This document shows positions 24,316 through 32,555 of a DNA stretch of 64,000 nucleotides, piece after piece. The translations under genes were made by a program, and so were the position numbers. Position 1 is the first letter of the stretch. Each line of letters begins with the position of its first letter. Below the pieces are notes generated by a model. The model worked only from the letters and a program-made list of their open reading frames with translations. It did no database searches and was not told the DNA's origin. Source of the stretch: Tepidisphaera sp. (GTDB lineage Bacteria > Planctomycetota > Phycisphaerae > Phycisphaerales > UBA1924); the NCBI GenBank assembly GCA_016124375.1, contig WGNV01000004.1, positions 124,001 to 188,000 on the forward strand. The letters run 5' to 3'.

Positions 24316-24528
24316 GTGGGGGGAGCATCCGGACCCCGGCCCGGTCCGGCCTTGTGCTCCCGCCCACTACAAAACCCCTTGAGCTCCGCAAACACAAGAG
24401 CTCACAGGGAGCGCCGGAACAACCCCCACGGCAGAACCGGCTTCCTGTGATCGCGGCCAGGGGTAGGCCGCGACGTTCGATGGGGCGCCAAACGCTGGTC
24501 GGCGCCGCTCGCGGCCCAGAACGGGGCC
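24316..24528 (+). ncRNA. Compact multi-stem structured region between catalase operon and pcrA
   Basis: The 420-base gap 24306-24724 has no gene but at least six strong stems in 213 bases. They are 24316-24367 (GTGGG+GGGAGCA with TGCTCCC+CCCAC, one bulge, capped by CCGGACC/GGTCCGG), 24380-24404 (TGAGCTC/GAGCTCA), 24402-24450 (TCACAGG/CCTGTGA enclosing GCCGG/CCGGC), 24451-24473 (TCGCGGCC/GGCCGCGA), 24484-24506 (GGCGCC/GGCGCC) and 24513-24528 (GGCCC/GGGCC). The second and third stems share bases 24402-24404. I could not match it to RNase P, tmRNA, 6S, SRP RNA or a known riboswitch. Strand is assumed plus, towards pcrA. Confidence 0.45.
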
Positions 24529-24724
24529 ACGGTGAGTCTTACCCGGACAAGGGTATCAAGTTTCGCCGAAAATACAACGTTTTGCTGACGATGTTTGCCA
24601 ACGCCGGGATTTGTACGCCTTCGAAGTATTTCCCACCCTCGACGGGGCGAACCGGGGCTTTGCTGGGCCAGCGCGGGGTAATCATCAAGGGAGCTTTTCG
24701 AGGCATTGCCTACGCTGCCACGGC

Positions 24725-27289
24725 ATGGAGGCGACGCCCGAAAACCTGGAAAATCCCCAGGGTTCGCGATCGTGGATCGCGGCCCGCGCGGGGGCGGATG
24801 ACGCGCTGGTGCGTGACCTGACCGGGCCGCAGCGCGAGGCGGTGCTGTGCACGCAGGGGCCGCTGCTGGTGCTGGCGGCGGCGGGGTCGGGCAAGACCCG
24901 CGTCATCACGCGGCGGATCGCACACCTGCTCGCGACGGGCGTGAAGCCCTGGCAGATTCTGGCGCTGACGTTTACGAACAAAGCCGCGGGTGAGATGCGG
25001 GAGCGCATCGGCAAGTTGCTGGAGGAGACGGCGGGCGGGGGCGGAGCGGTGCGCGGGCTGACGGTGACGACGTTTCACTCGCTGTGCGCACGCCTGCTGC
25101 GGAAGTACGCCGAGGCGGCGGGGCTGAAGCCTGATTTCACGATCTACGACAGCGACGACCAGAGCAAGCTGTGCAAGAAGGTGATCGAGCAGTTGCAGCT
25201 CAGCACGGCGAACTTTCCGCCGCGGAGCGTGCTGAGCGCGGTGAGCCGCGCGAAGAACGAACTGATGGACGCTGAGAGCTTCGCCGCGAGAGCGACGGAC
25301 TTTTCGAGCAAGAACATCGCGCGGGTGTATAAGGCGTACAGCGCGGCATTGCGGGCGGCCAACGCGGTGGACTTTGATGATCTGCTTTTGCTCACGGCCC
25401 GCACGCTGGAGCGGAACGCGCAGGTGCGGGGGGAGTGTCAGGCGAGGTGGCGGTATTTGCTCGTGGACGAGTATCAGGACACGAACCGGGCGCAGTTTTT
25501 GATCGCGGCGATGATCGCGGGGGACGGGGAGAGGGCGAGTGGTGGTGAGTTGCCGGCGAGTTCGCTGCCTGGGGTGGAGGATGAAGAAGAAGGGGAGGGC
25601 ACAGGCGGGACGCCCGTGCCACGAGATGGGATAGGGAAGAAAGTCGGCCCGAACATCTGCGTGGTGGGCGATCCGGATCAGGCGATTTATGGCTGGCGCG
25701 GGGCGGACATTTCGAACATCCTGGACTTTGAGCGCAGTTACCCCGGTTGCCGGGTGATCACGCTGGGGGAGAACTTCCGCAGCACGGCGCCGATTTTGGA
25801 GGCGGCGGACACGCTGATCCGGCACAACAAGCGGCGCAAGCACAAGGATTTGTTTACGAGCCGCAAGGGCGGCGAGAAGCCCGAGGCGATTCTCACGAGC
25901 AACGAGAAGGCCGAGGCGCGGGTGGTGGCGGACTGGCTCAAGGCGCGGCACGAAGCCGGCGCGGCGTGGCGCGACATGGCGATTTTTTACCGCACCAACT
26001 CGCTGTCGCGGGTGATGGAGGAATCACTGCGGGCGTTCAATGTGCCGTACAGCATCGCGCGGGGCACGGCGTTTTACGATCGCGAAGAGGTGCGCAGCGC
26101 GCTGGCGTACTTAAGAATCGTGGCCAACCCGGCGGACGGGGTATCGCTTTCACGGATCATCAACGTGCCGGCGCGGGGGATCTCCAAGGCGACGCAGGAC
26201 GTGCTGGAAGCGTTTGCCGAGCGTGACGAGATGCCCTTGATGGAGGCGTGCCGCGGGGCGGGGGGCGTGGCGGAACTGAACGCGCGGGCGCAGGCGGCGG
26301 TGGCGAAGTTCGTCGCGATGGTCGACGCGTGGACGGGCGGGGGCACGTTCATGGGTTCGGACATCTCCGGCTCGCTGGCCGACCTGGTGGACCGGATCAT
26401 TCGGGAGAGCGGGCTGCGGGCGATGTATGTGGCGCAGGCCAACACCAGCAAGAGCGAGACCGACGCCGAGCGCGTGGACAACCTGGACGAACTGGTCAGC
26501 AGCGCCCGGCAGTTTGAGCAGGAGTACGACGCCGCGGCGGACGCGGCCAACGACCCGCTGGCCGCGGATGGGCTGGTCGAGACTCCCCCACTGCTGGCGA
26601 TGCTGCGGGCGTACCTGGAATCGATCGCGCTGGTGGCCGACGCCGACAGCGTGGACCCGACGCAGGGCAGCGTGACGCTGATGACGCTGCACGCGGCCAA
26701 GGGGCTGGAGTTTGATTCGGTCGCGATGATCGGCATGGAAGAGGGGCTGCTGCCGCATAGTCGGGCGATCAGCATGCCCGTGGCGGGCGACGCGGAGCTG
26801 GAGGAGGAACGCCGCCTGTGTTTCGTGGGCATCACGCGTGCCATGCGACGGCTGTTGATGACGAGCGCCAAATATCGCACCATCCGCGGCGTACCGGAAC
26901 GCACCATTCCCAGCCGGTTTCTCGGAGAGATTCCCGAGCGAGGGCTGATCGTCAGCGATCAGTCCGAGACGTTCGCCGAGGACTATGACGCGCCGGCAGG
27001 CGGCTGGGGCGTCGACACCGGGCGCTATTCGCCGCCCCGCGGCGGGGGTTTCAGTGCCGTCTCGCCTTCGAGCGGCGCGTCGTCTGGCAGCGGGTCGTCA
27101 AGCGGCGCATCGCGCGGCCCCGCCGGCGAGTTCCCGGTCGGCTCCAAGGTGCGACACCCGCAGTTCGGCCTGGGCATCGTCGAATCCATCAGCGGCGGGC
27201 CATCGCCCCGCGCGGTGATCAAGTTCAAGGACGTGGGCAGCAAAACCATGGTCCTGGAATACGCCCGGCTGGTCCGCGTCCAGGGATAG
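24725..27289 (+). CDS. pcrA: ATP-dependent DNA helicase PcrA/UvrD
   Basis: An 854-residue superfamily 1A 3'-5' helicase for DNA repair and replication restart. Motifs in order are Q-motif LTGPQREAV (32-40), Walker A AAAGSGKT (51-58), LALTFTNKAAGEM, TTFHSL, Walker B VDEYQDTN (247-254), VVGDPDQAIYGWRGA (313-327), LGENFRST, MTLHAAKGLEFD, and the final FVGITRAMRRL. The last 70 residues carry a Ser/Gly linker and the Tudor-like RNAP-binding end KVRHPQFGLGIVESI. Between Walker B and motif III, residues about 268-307 are an unusual acidic/Gly insertion partly encoded by a palindromic repeat. ATG 24725 is the first Met after non-coding sequence. Confidence 0.95.
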   Translation: MEATPENLENPQGSRSWIAARAGADDALVRDLTGPQREAVLCTQGPLLVLAAAGSGKTRVITRRIAHLLATGVKPWQILALTFTNKAAGEMRERIGKLLEETAGGGGAVRGLTVTTFHSLCARLLRKYAEAAGLKPDFTIYDSDDQSKLCKKVIEQLQLSTANFPPRSVLSAVSRAKNELMDAESFAARATDFSSKNIARVYKAYSAALRAANAVDFDDLLLLTARTLERNAQVRGECQARWRYLLVDEYQDTNRAQFLIAAMIAGDGERASGGELPASSLPGVEDEEEGEGTGGTPVPRDGIGKKVGPNICVVGDPDQAIYGWRGADISNILDFERSYPGCRVITLGENFRSTAPILEAADTLIRHNKRRKHKDLFTSRKGGEKPEAILTSNEKAEARVVADWLKARHEAGAAWRDMAIFYRTNSLSRVMEESLRAFNVPYSIARGTAFYDREEVRSALAYLRIVANPADGVSLSRIINVPARGISKATQDVLEAFAERDEMPLMEACRGAGGVAELNARAQAAVAKFVAMVDAWTGGGTFMGSDISGSLADLVDRIIRESGLRAMYVAQANTSKSETDAERVDNLDELVSSARQFEQEYDAAADAANDPLAADGLVETPPLLAMLRAYLESIALVADADSVDPTQGSVTLMTLHAAKGLEFDSVAMIGMEEGLLPHSRAISMPVAGDAELEEERRLCFVGITRAMRRLLMTSAKYRTIRGVPERTIPSRFLGEIPERGLIVSDQSETFAEDYDAPAGGWGVDTGRYSPPRGGGFSAVSPSSGASSGSGSSSGASRGPAGEFPVGSKVRHPQFGLGIVESISGGPSPRAVIKFKDVGSKTMVLEYARLVRVQG
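25598..25620 (+). repeat. Palindromic repeat inside the helicase coding sequence
   Basis: GGCAC-A-GGCG / CGCC-C-GTGCC around a GGA loop (5 bp, one mismatch, 4 bp). Read in frame it encodes GTGGTPVP. Sequences of this GGCACAGGCGGGACGCCCGT type are, from memory, common intergenic palindromes in planctomycete genomes. Here it lies inside a gene without breaking the frame. Confidence 0.7.
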
Positions 27290-27336
27290 TCGATTCGCAG
27301 CGCCCGCGAAGCCATGCCTCTTCGGGGATTGGCGGC

Positions 27337-27365
27337 TTGACCCTTCCTGTTGTACCTACAACAAT
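27337..27365 (+). promoter_or_regulatory. Promoter overlapped by a MarR-type operator
   Basis: TTGACC (27337-27342), 17 bases, AACAAT (27360-27365). Inside lies the perfect palindrome TGTTGTA-CC-TACAACA (27348-27363), covering the spacer and -10. A repressor bound there would block the polymerase. Transcription would begin at or next to ATG 27371, so the mRNA may be leaderless. Confidence 0.75.
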
Positions 27366-27370
27366 GCGGC

Positions 27371-27820
27371 ATGAAGCACGCCACAGCAGCCATCGAGGAG
27401 ATCGCGGACGGTTGCATCGCCTTCCGGGCCCGGATCCTGGGTCGGGCGATCAGCGCGATCTACGACCGGACCATGGGGCCTTGCGGGATGAGCATCGCGC
27501 AGGTGAACATCTTGGTGTTTGTGGGGAAGGTGGGCGAGGTGTCGCCAGCATTGATCGGCGAGAAGATGGCGATGGAGAAGTCGACGGTGAGCCGCAACCT
27601 GCGGGGGCTGATCGACGACGGGCTGCTGGATGCGGACACCAGCGACGCTCAGCGGGTGCGGGGCGTTCGCCTGTCGGCCAAGGGGCGGCGCCGGGTCGAA
27701 GCGGTGCTGCCGGAGTGGCGCAGAGCCCAGCGTGAGGCGCTGGAGCTGCTGGGGTCGGGCGGATCGGCGGCCATCAAGAGCCTGGGCGACAAACTCCTGC
27801 ACACCTCGGCCTCGGTGTGA
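27371..27820 (+). CDS. MarR family transcriptional regulator
   Basis: A 149-residue winged-helix repressor. The order CIAFRARILGRAISAIYD (15-32), CGMSIAQVNILVFVG, the recognition helix KSTVSRNLRGLID and the wing DTSDAQRVRGVRLSAKG is typical of MarR. A cysteine sits at residue 15, the position of the peroxide-sensing Cys in OhrR, and the next gene is Ohr. The same Cys also occurs in other MarR subgroups, so an OhrR identity is only possible. A palindromic operator overlaps its own promoter, so autorepression is likely. No ribosome site precedes ATG 27371. Confidence 0.9.
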   Translation: MKHATAAIEEIADGCIAFRARILGRAISAIYDRTMGPCGMSIAQVNILVFVGKVGEVSPALIGEKMAMEKSTVSRNLRGLIDDGLLDADTSDAQRVRGVRLSAKGRRRVEAVLPEWRRAQREALELLGSGGSAAIKSLGDKLLHTSASV

Positions 27821-28051
27821 ATCCCCGGCCAGCGTTCGCCAGCTCACGCACGCGTACAGGCGCGAGCATCAACGTCAAGCCCGGCCAGCACGGGCAGGCG
27901 GAGATGGTTGAGTACGCCGCGGGGCGGGCGTGGAGCAGGCATCTGCCGCGCGAGTGATCACGGGCCCGGCTGCTGCACAGCGGGGGCCGCGGCTATCGCC
28001 CATGTCCAAGGGCGCGAGGCTGCTGGGGCCGTTCGGAAAGTGCTTCCCGAG

Positions 28052-28477
28052 TTAGTCCACGAGCGTCGTCGTCACCGGCACGTTGTTGCGGATGGCGTAC
28101 GAATACGGGCACACCTTGTGGGCGGCTTCGATCAGCGCCTGGCCGTCGGCCTTCGAGACGCCGGGCAGGCGCACGCGCATCGCGACCTCGAGTTCGAAGC
28201 CGCTGCCGTCGTCGCGCTGACCGACGGTCACATCGGCCGTGACTTCAACGGTCTCGATGTGCTTCTTTTGGAGTTTCGCGACATAGTCGAGGGCGCTGCC
28301 GTAGCACGCCGCGTAGCCGCTGGCGAAGAGGTGTTCGGGCGTCGTGGTGTTGGGCTTGCCGGGGCCGCCCATCGCCTTGGGCACGGAGAGATCGACTGAC
28401 ACGGAGTTGTCGCTGGCCTGAGCGTGACCATTGCGGCCCCCGGCGGCGGTAGAGGTGGCGGTGAAGAGCTTTTTCAT
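28052..28477 (-). CDS. ohr: Organic hydroperoxide resistance protein Ohr (OsmC family)
   Basis: A 141-residue thiol peroxidase that reduces organic hydroperoxides in the cytoplasm. The start KKLFTATSTAAGGRNGHA with Arg15, PEHLFASGYAACYGSALD with the peroxidatic Cys58, and HKVCPYSYAIRNN with the resolving Cys123 are the Ohr signature (as opposed to OsmC). AAGGA precedes ATG 28477. It faces the MarR gene convergently with 230 bases between. I did not find a copy of the MarR palindrome in its short upstream region. Confidence 0.96.
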   Translation of the reverse strand: MKKLFTATSTAAGGRNGHAQASDNSVSVDLSVPKAMGGPGKPNTTTPEHLFASGYAACYGSALDYVAKLQKKHIETVEVTADVTVGQRDDGSGFELEVAMRVRLPGVSKADGQALIEAAHKVCPYSYAIRNNVPVTTTLVD

Positions 28478-28567
28478 GCAGGTGTCCTTTCGGAGCGGGG
28501 TGGGTGGCGGCGAGATGCGACGCGAGAAGGCAGCATAGTTCGACAAGAGTGATGCGGCTCGGGCGAC

Positions 28568-31500
28568 TCAGCCCCGCACCGTTCTCGCCCATCGACGCAG
28601 GGTTTCGGAGAGGTCGGCGTCTGCATTCGTCGTGCCGTTCTGCGGGCCGAAGTATTTCATCTCGATGAGCGCAATGTCCTGCGCCAGCGCCCCGCGCCGG
28701 GTTTCGTCCAGGCTCGGCCCATGCTCCACCTGCAGGCGTCGCAGGGCCATGACCGTGCTCAGGGGCGTCACGCGCGCGGGCAGCGCCAGTTCGTCGCGGG
28801 CCTCGCTCGGGCGCGACGCCCGCCGGCGCCACCAGAGCATCGCCCCGGCGACGAGCGCCAGCAGCGCGCCGGTCACCACCAGCGGCATGGTCCAAGTCCG
28901 GCGTTCCACCGGCACACTGGCCCCCTTCACCGGCACGATGTCGAGATCTGAGTAGTACTTTGAATCGAGTTCCGCCTTGAGCCCGCTCTTGAGCGTCGGC
29001 AGCGTGAACGCGCCGGCCAGCGAGCCCTCGCCGGGCGTGTACGTCACCAGCCAGGAGCGCTCGATGGGCAGGCGGTAGATGCCGTGGTCGTCGGCCTCGG
29101 GGTAGCCGCCGTCCGGGGCCTTGGGGGGCCCGCCCCAGAAGTAGCGCGAGTTGCTGCTGGTGCCTTCCTGCACCACGCTGATGGGCCGGACCTCGATTCC
29201 CTTGTCGTGATCGATGGTGTAGCCGGGCAGCGCGTCGTCCACTCCAGCGAGCAGATCATTCAGTTCCGGAATCGCGCCCTTGCCGCGGGCGACGACCTCC
29301 AGCGTGACCGTCTTGGCCTTCTGCTGATCGCGCGCGTCGCGCGGGTCCACCACCTGCGTGATCTTGAGATCCGGGCACGGGCGCAGCGCGGCAGAGGCCG
29401 GCCCCACCGCCAGCCCCGGGCTGTTGGAGGGCAGCACCAGCGTCACCGGCCCGGTGCTGTCCTCGAACTGCATGTCCATCGAGATCTGCGGCAAGCGGTC
29501 CGCCGCCGGGTCCTTGCGGGTCAGCACCAGGTACGCCAGCGGCTTTTCGAGCCACCCTTCCTGCCCTCCTTCGCTGACGCCCCGCGCGGGCATGTAGGGC
29601 TCGAAGAAGCCGATGGACTCGACACTGAAGCCCTTGGACAGCGACTCGCGGATGTTCTTTTCCAGCTTCTCGCGATAGTTGATCTCCTGGTACTGGCGGC
29701 CCACGCGGGTGAAGGCGTTGGTCTGCAGGTACTTCGAGAAGCCGCCCGTCTCGCGATCCACCGAGTTGGTGTATCGCAGCGACAGCAGCACGCAGAACGG
29801 GCGGGCGGCACCGACGTCATCGGGCCCGTCGATCGAAAGGCGAAGCTTGATCTCGTCCTTCACGAGATCCCGGTAGAGTTCGTCCAGCGATCGCAGCGAC
29901 GCGCCCGCGGGGTCGTCGCGCACGATCCGCAGCGCCTGCTTCACCAGCTTGGGCTTGACCTCGGGATCGGACCTCGACACTGCCAGCCCGATCGCCCGCG
30001 CAAACTCGCCGATGTGGCGCGAGCGGCTTTCGGCGGGCAGCGCGTCGATCTCATCGCGGATGGCGTCGACCTGGTCGCTCTCCTTGGAGCCTTCGACAGG
30101 CATCTCATCGCTGGCGATGAAGTTGAGCTGCGAGGTGCCCATCGCCGCACCGAACCAGCGGAGGAATATCGTCGGGTCCTCGCGTTCCTCGCCCGCGCTG
30201 ACCGCCTTCACGTATCGCTGCGCCGCGTCCTTGAACGCCGCGAACGCCGCGAGCTTCACCTCGGCGTCCTTGGTGGTGTCGCCGGTTTTCTTCTTCTGGA
30301 GCGCCCGGAACTGCAGCCGGTCGTACGTCAGGGCCGCCTGCAGGACGGCGCACCGCCACGAATCAGGCTGCTGCGTCAGCGCACTTCGAGAAAGATCGAT
30401 CGCCAGCTCATACCCCCGGTCCACGAGCGTGGCGATCTCCGCGTCGGTGCGCTTCACGCCGTTCTCCACCTGCACCGCCCGGTTGCGCCAGTCGCCGTTC
30501 AGGCTCCCGGCCATGGTCGAGGCCAGCGCCATGCACGTGGTCGCGGGGATCTTGTCGATCGGCCCGAACACGTGCTCGATCTCGCCCCGCTCGTACACCT
30601 CGGTGACGCCGTGGCACGCCTTGAAGACCGGGGCGATTGCCGGCAGCGTGCGGGGCTCGAGCCCCGCGTCGCGCATGGTCTGCATCAACTGGCTGAGGCG
30701 ATCGAGGTTCCGGCGCTGGCGCCCGCGAGTCAGCGGCGCCTGGGCGACGTAATCCCGCCACCAGTAGTACATCATCGAGTCATCGTCGTAGTCGTTGCCG
30801 GGCGATAGCCGCTGCTGCCAGGTCGTCAGGAACGCGTTGGCCAGCTCCCTCGCCTCCTCGGGCGTGCGCTTCACGGCGCTCGCCACCAGCTGCAGCGCCA
30901 TGTCCGTCTCGTCGCAGGTGGTCGCGAGCTGGATGCACGCCTTCTCCGCCCGGGCGGCCAGGCTCGGCTCCAGCGCGTCCATCCACTTCCCGCCGGGAAT
31001 CGCCCGCAGCAGCAGCTGCAGGTCCTTCGAGACCGTCCGCTGCCGCCCCTTCTGCGTCACGCTGGTCTCCATCTGCGTCACCAGCGCCGTCGTCAGCATC
31101 CGCAGCGGCACCTGCAGCACCGACCGATTGATCTCCTGGTGATCCAGCAGGATGTCCACCGCTTGCTTGAGCGTCACGATCGCCTGCGCGCGGTCGTCCT
31201 CGGCGACGCCGTTTCCCTCGCTGATCGCCGCGGCACTCGTCGCGATCCCCTCCAGCGCCGCCGGTGCCAGCGTGTCGTCCGCAAACACGACGTTCAGCCA
31301 CGGATCAACCTTCGACCGGGGCATGCGCCCCATCATCCCCAGGGCCAGGCGCACCGCCTCGCGCCGCGAGTCCGTCGAGGCCCGCCCCATCTGCGACACC
31401 TCGGTGTACAGGTCCCATGCCCGCGCCCGCTCGCCCTCCGCCGCCGGGTCGTCGCCCGCCCGGTCCGCAAGGTCCGCCTGATACTGCCCGTGCGCCAGCA

Positions 31501-32473
31501 GCAGCTCGCCATCGCCCGCGGCTCGGGCCTCGTCCAGCGGCGGCAGATAGTCGTACGCCTCCTGCATCAGCCCCGCGCCGGTCAGCAGCTCCACGGTCCG
31601 CCGGCGCTTTTCCGCCGTCCCGGGCCCGAAGAACCGCGTGCCGCTCTTGATGCGCTCCAGCATCGTCGTCGGGCTGTTCTTGACGCACGCCACCTTGGTC
31701 ATCGCGGTCCACGCCTTGATCACCCACTCCTTGGGCTCCTCGTCCGGGCACGCCTCGGAGAGCGCCAGCACCTCTTCGGGCAGCAGCCCCGCCCCCACGC
31801 CCCGGTTCAGCATCTGCACCACCGTGCCGTACAGCGACGACGCATCCTTGGGCGGCAACTGCTGAAAAAACTCGCCGAGCTGCCGCCACTCGCCCGCCAT
31901 CGTCAGCAGGTGAATCCAGCGGGTGATGTCGCCGCCCTGCGCGCTGCTCACGTTGGGCCTGGGCACCTGGCCAAAGCCCAGCTTGGCCCGCGCGCTCAGC
32001 ACGTTGTTGGGCGAGCGCGTGAAGTCCAGCTCGCGCATCGTGTTCGAGGCTTCCTGAAACCGCTGCATCGCCTCGTTGGCCGCGTTCGCCAGCCCGAGCA
32101 CCTGGTCCAGGTCCACGCCCAGGTCCTTGTAGTACGCCCGCATCTCATCCTGCCCTTCCTTGGGCAAGGCCTCGAACTGCGCCTTGAGGTCGGCCGTCTC
32201 TTCCTTCGAGACCGCCGCAGGCGGCCCGCCCGCCGGCGCCGGGGCGGCTCCCTCCGCGCCATCCGGGGGCGAATCCATCTCCGGCGGCGGCGCTGGCGCC
32301 TCGCCTTCGTCCGGCGCAGCTTGCGCCGGCTCGGCCGGGCCCGAGATCACCGTCACGCTCGGGCCGCCGCGGATGATCGTCACCCCGCCCTGGCCCAGCG
32401 CCACGCCCGGCCCAGCGCCCGCCAGCGCGACCAGCACCCCGCCCACGATCACTGCCCGAAGTTGCTGCTGCAT
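28568..32473 (-). CDS. Large secreted membrane-anchored BatD-like protein, last gene of MoxR/VWA operon
   Basis: A 1301-residue protein from ATG 32473 (GGAG upstream). It has a signal peptide of about 28 residues (LRAVIVGGVLVALAGAGPGVALG), a Pro/Ala-rich linker, a long alpha-helical region that looks repeat-like and TPR-like (many L-x-x-A pairs), a beta-rich domain after about residue 880 (KLRLSIDGPDDVG..., PVTLVLPSNSPGLAVGP), one membrane segment near 1196-1218 (MPLVVTGALLALVAGAMLWWRRR) and a cytoplasmic tail of about 80 residues. Position at the end of the MoxR-DUF58-VWA-VWA cluster and the C-terminal anchor point to a BatD-like scaffold. Sequence identity to BatD is not evident, so the name is positional. 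Confidence 0.75.
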   Translation of the reverse strand: MQQQLRAVIVGGVLVALAGAGPGVALGQGGVTIIRGGPSVTVISGPAEPAQAAPDEGEAPAPPPEMDSPPDGAEGAAPAPAGGPPAAVSKEETADLKAQFEALPKEGQDEMRAYYKDLGVDLDQVLGLANAANEAMQRFQEASNTMRELDFTRSPNNVLSARAKLGFGQVPRPNVSSAQGGDITRWIHLLTMAGEWRQLGEFFQQLPPKDASSLYGTVVQMLNRGVGAGLLPEEVLALSEACPDEEPKEWVIKAWTAMTKVACVKNSPTTMLERIKSGTRFFGPGTAEKRRRTVELLTGAGLMQEAYDYLPPLDEARAAGDGELLLAHGQYQADLADRAGDDPAAEGERARAWDLYTEVSQMGRASTDSRREAVRLALGMMGRMPRSKVDPWLNVVFADDTLAPAALEGIATSAAAISEGNGVAEDDRAQAIVTLKQAVDILLDHQEINRSVLQVPLRMLTTALVTQMETSVTQKGRQRTVSKDLQLLLRAIPGGKWMDALEPSLAARAEKACIQLATTCDETDMALQLVASAVKRTPEEARELANAFLTTWQQRLSPGNDYDDDSMMYYWWRDYVAQAPLTRGRQRRNLDRLSQLMQTMRDAGLEPRTLPAIAPVFKACHGVTEVYERGEIEHVFGPIDKIPATTCMALASTMAGSLNGDWRNRAVQVENGVKRTDAEIATLVDRGYELAIDLSRSALTQQPDSWRCAVLQAALTYDRLQFRALQKKKTGDTTKDAEVKLAAFAAFKDAAQRYVKAVSAGEEREDPTIFLRWFGAAMGTSQLNFIASDEMPVEGSKESDQVDAIRDEIDALPAESRSRHIGEFARAIGLAVSRSDPEVKPKLVKQALRIVRDDPAGASLRSLDELYRDLVKDEIKLRLSIDGPDDVGAARPFCVLLSLRYTNSVDRETGGFSKYLQTNAFTRVGRQYQEINYREKLEKNIRESLSKGFSVESIGFFEPYMPARGVSEGGQEGWLEKPLAYLVLTRKDPAADRLPQISMDMQFEDSTGPVTLVLPSNSPGLAVGPASAALRPCPDLKITQVVDPRDARDQQKAKTVTLEVVARGKGAIPELNDLLAGVDDALPGYTIDHDKGIEVRPISVVQEGTSSNSRYFWGGPPKAPDGGYPEADDHGIYRLPIERSWLVTYTPGEGSLAGAFTLPTLKSGLKAELDSKYYSDLDIVPVKGASVPVERRTWTMPLVVTGALLALVAGAMLWWRRRASRPSEARDELALPARVTPLSTVMALRRLQVEHGPSLDETRRGALAQDIALIEMKYFGPQNGTTNADADLSETLRRWARTVRG

Positions 32474-32555
32474 GCCCGATACTCCGCCCAAAGTGTGTCC
32501 GCCCGTGCCCGACGTTCGATCCCTTCACGCTCGACCCCGCCATCCCGCGCCCGGC

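Noticed and set aside
24306-24724. RNase P, tmRNA, SRP RNA or cobalamin riboswitch before pcrA
   Set aside because: None of the conserved cores is present; GGCAGAACC is too short to count.
24611-24724. N-terminal extension of the helicase
   Set aside because: Composition is not coding and no homology to PcrA N-termini; the frame only happens to be open.
27857-27958. Frame encoding INVKPGQHGQAEMVEYAAGRAW between the MarR and ohr genes
   Set aside because: About 30 residues with plausible composition but no start, ribosome site or family match; perhaps a decayed gene, not supportable.
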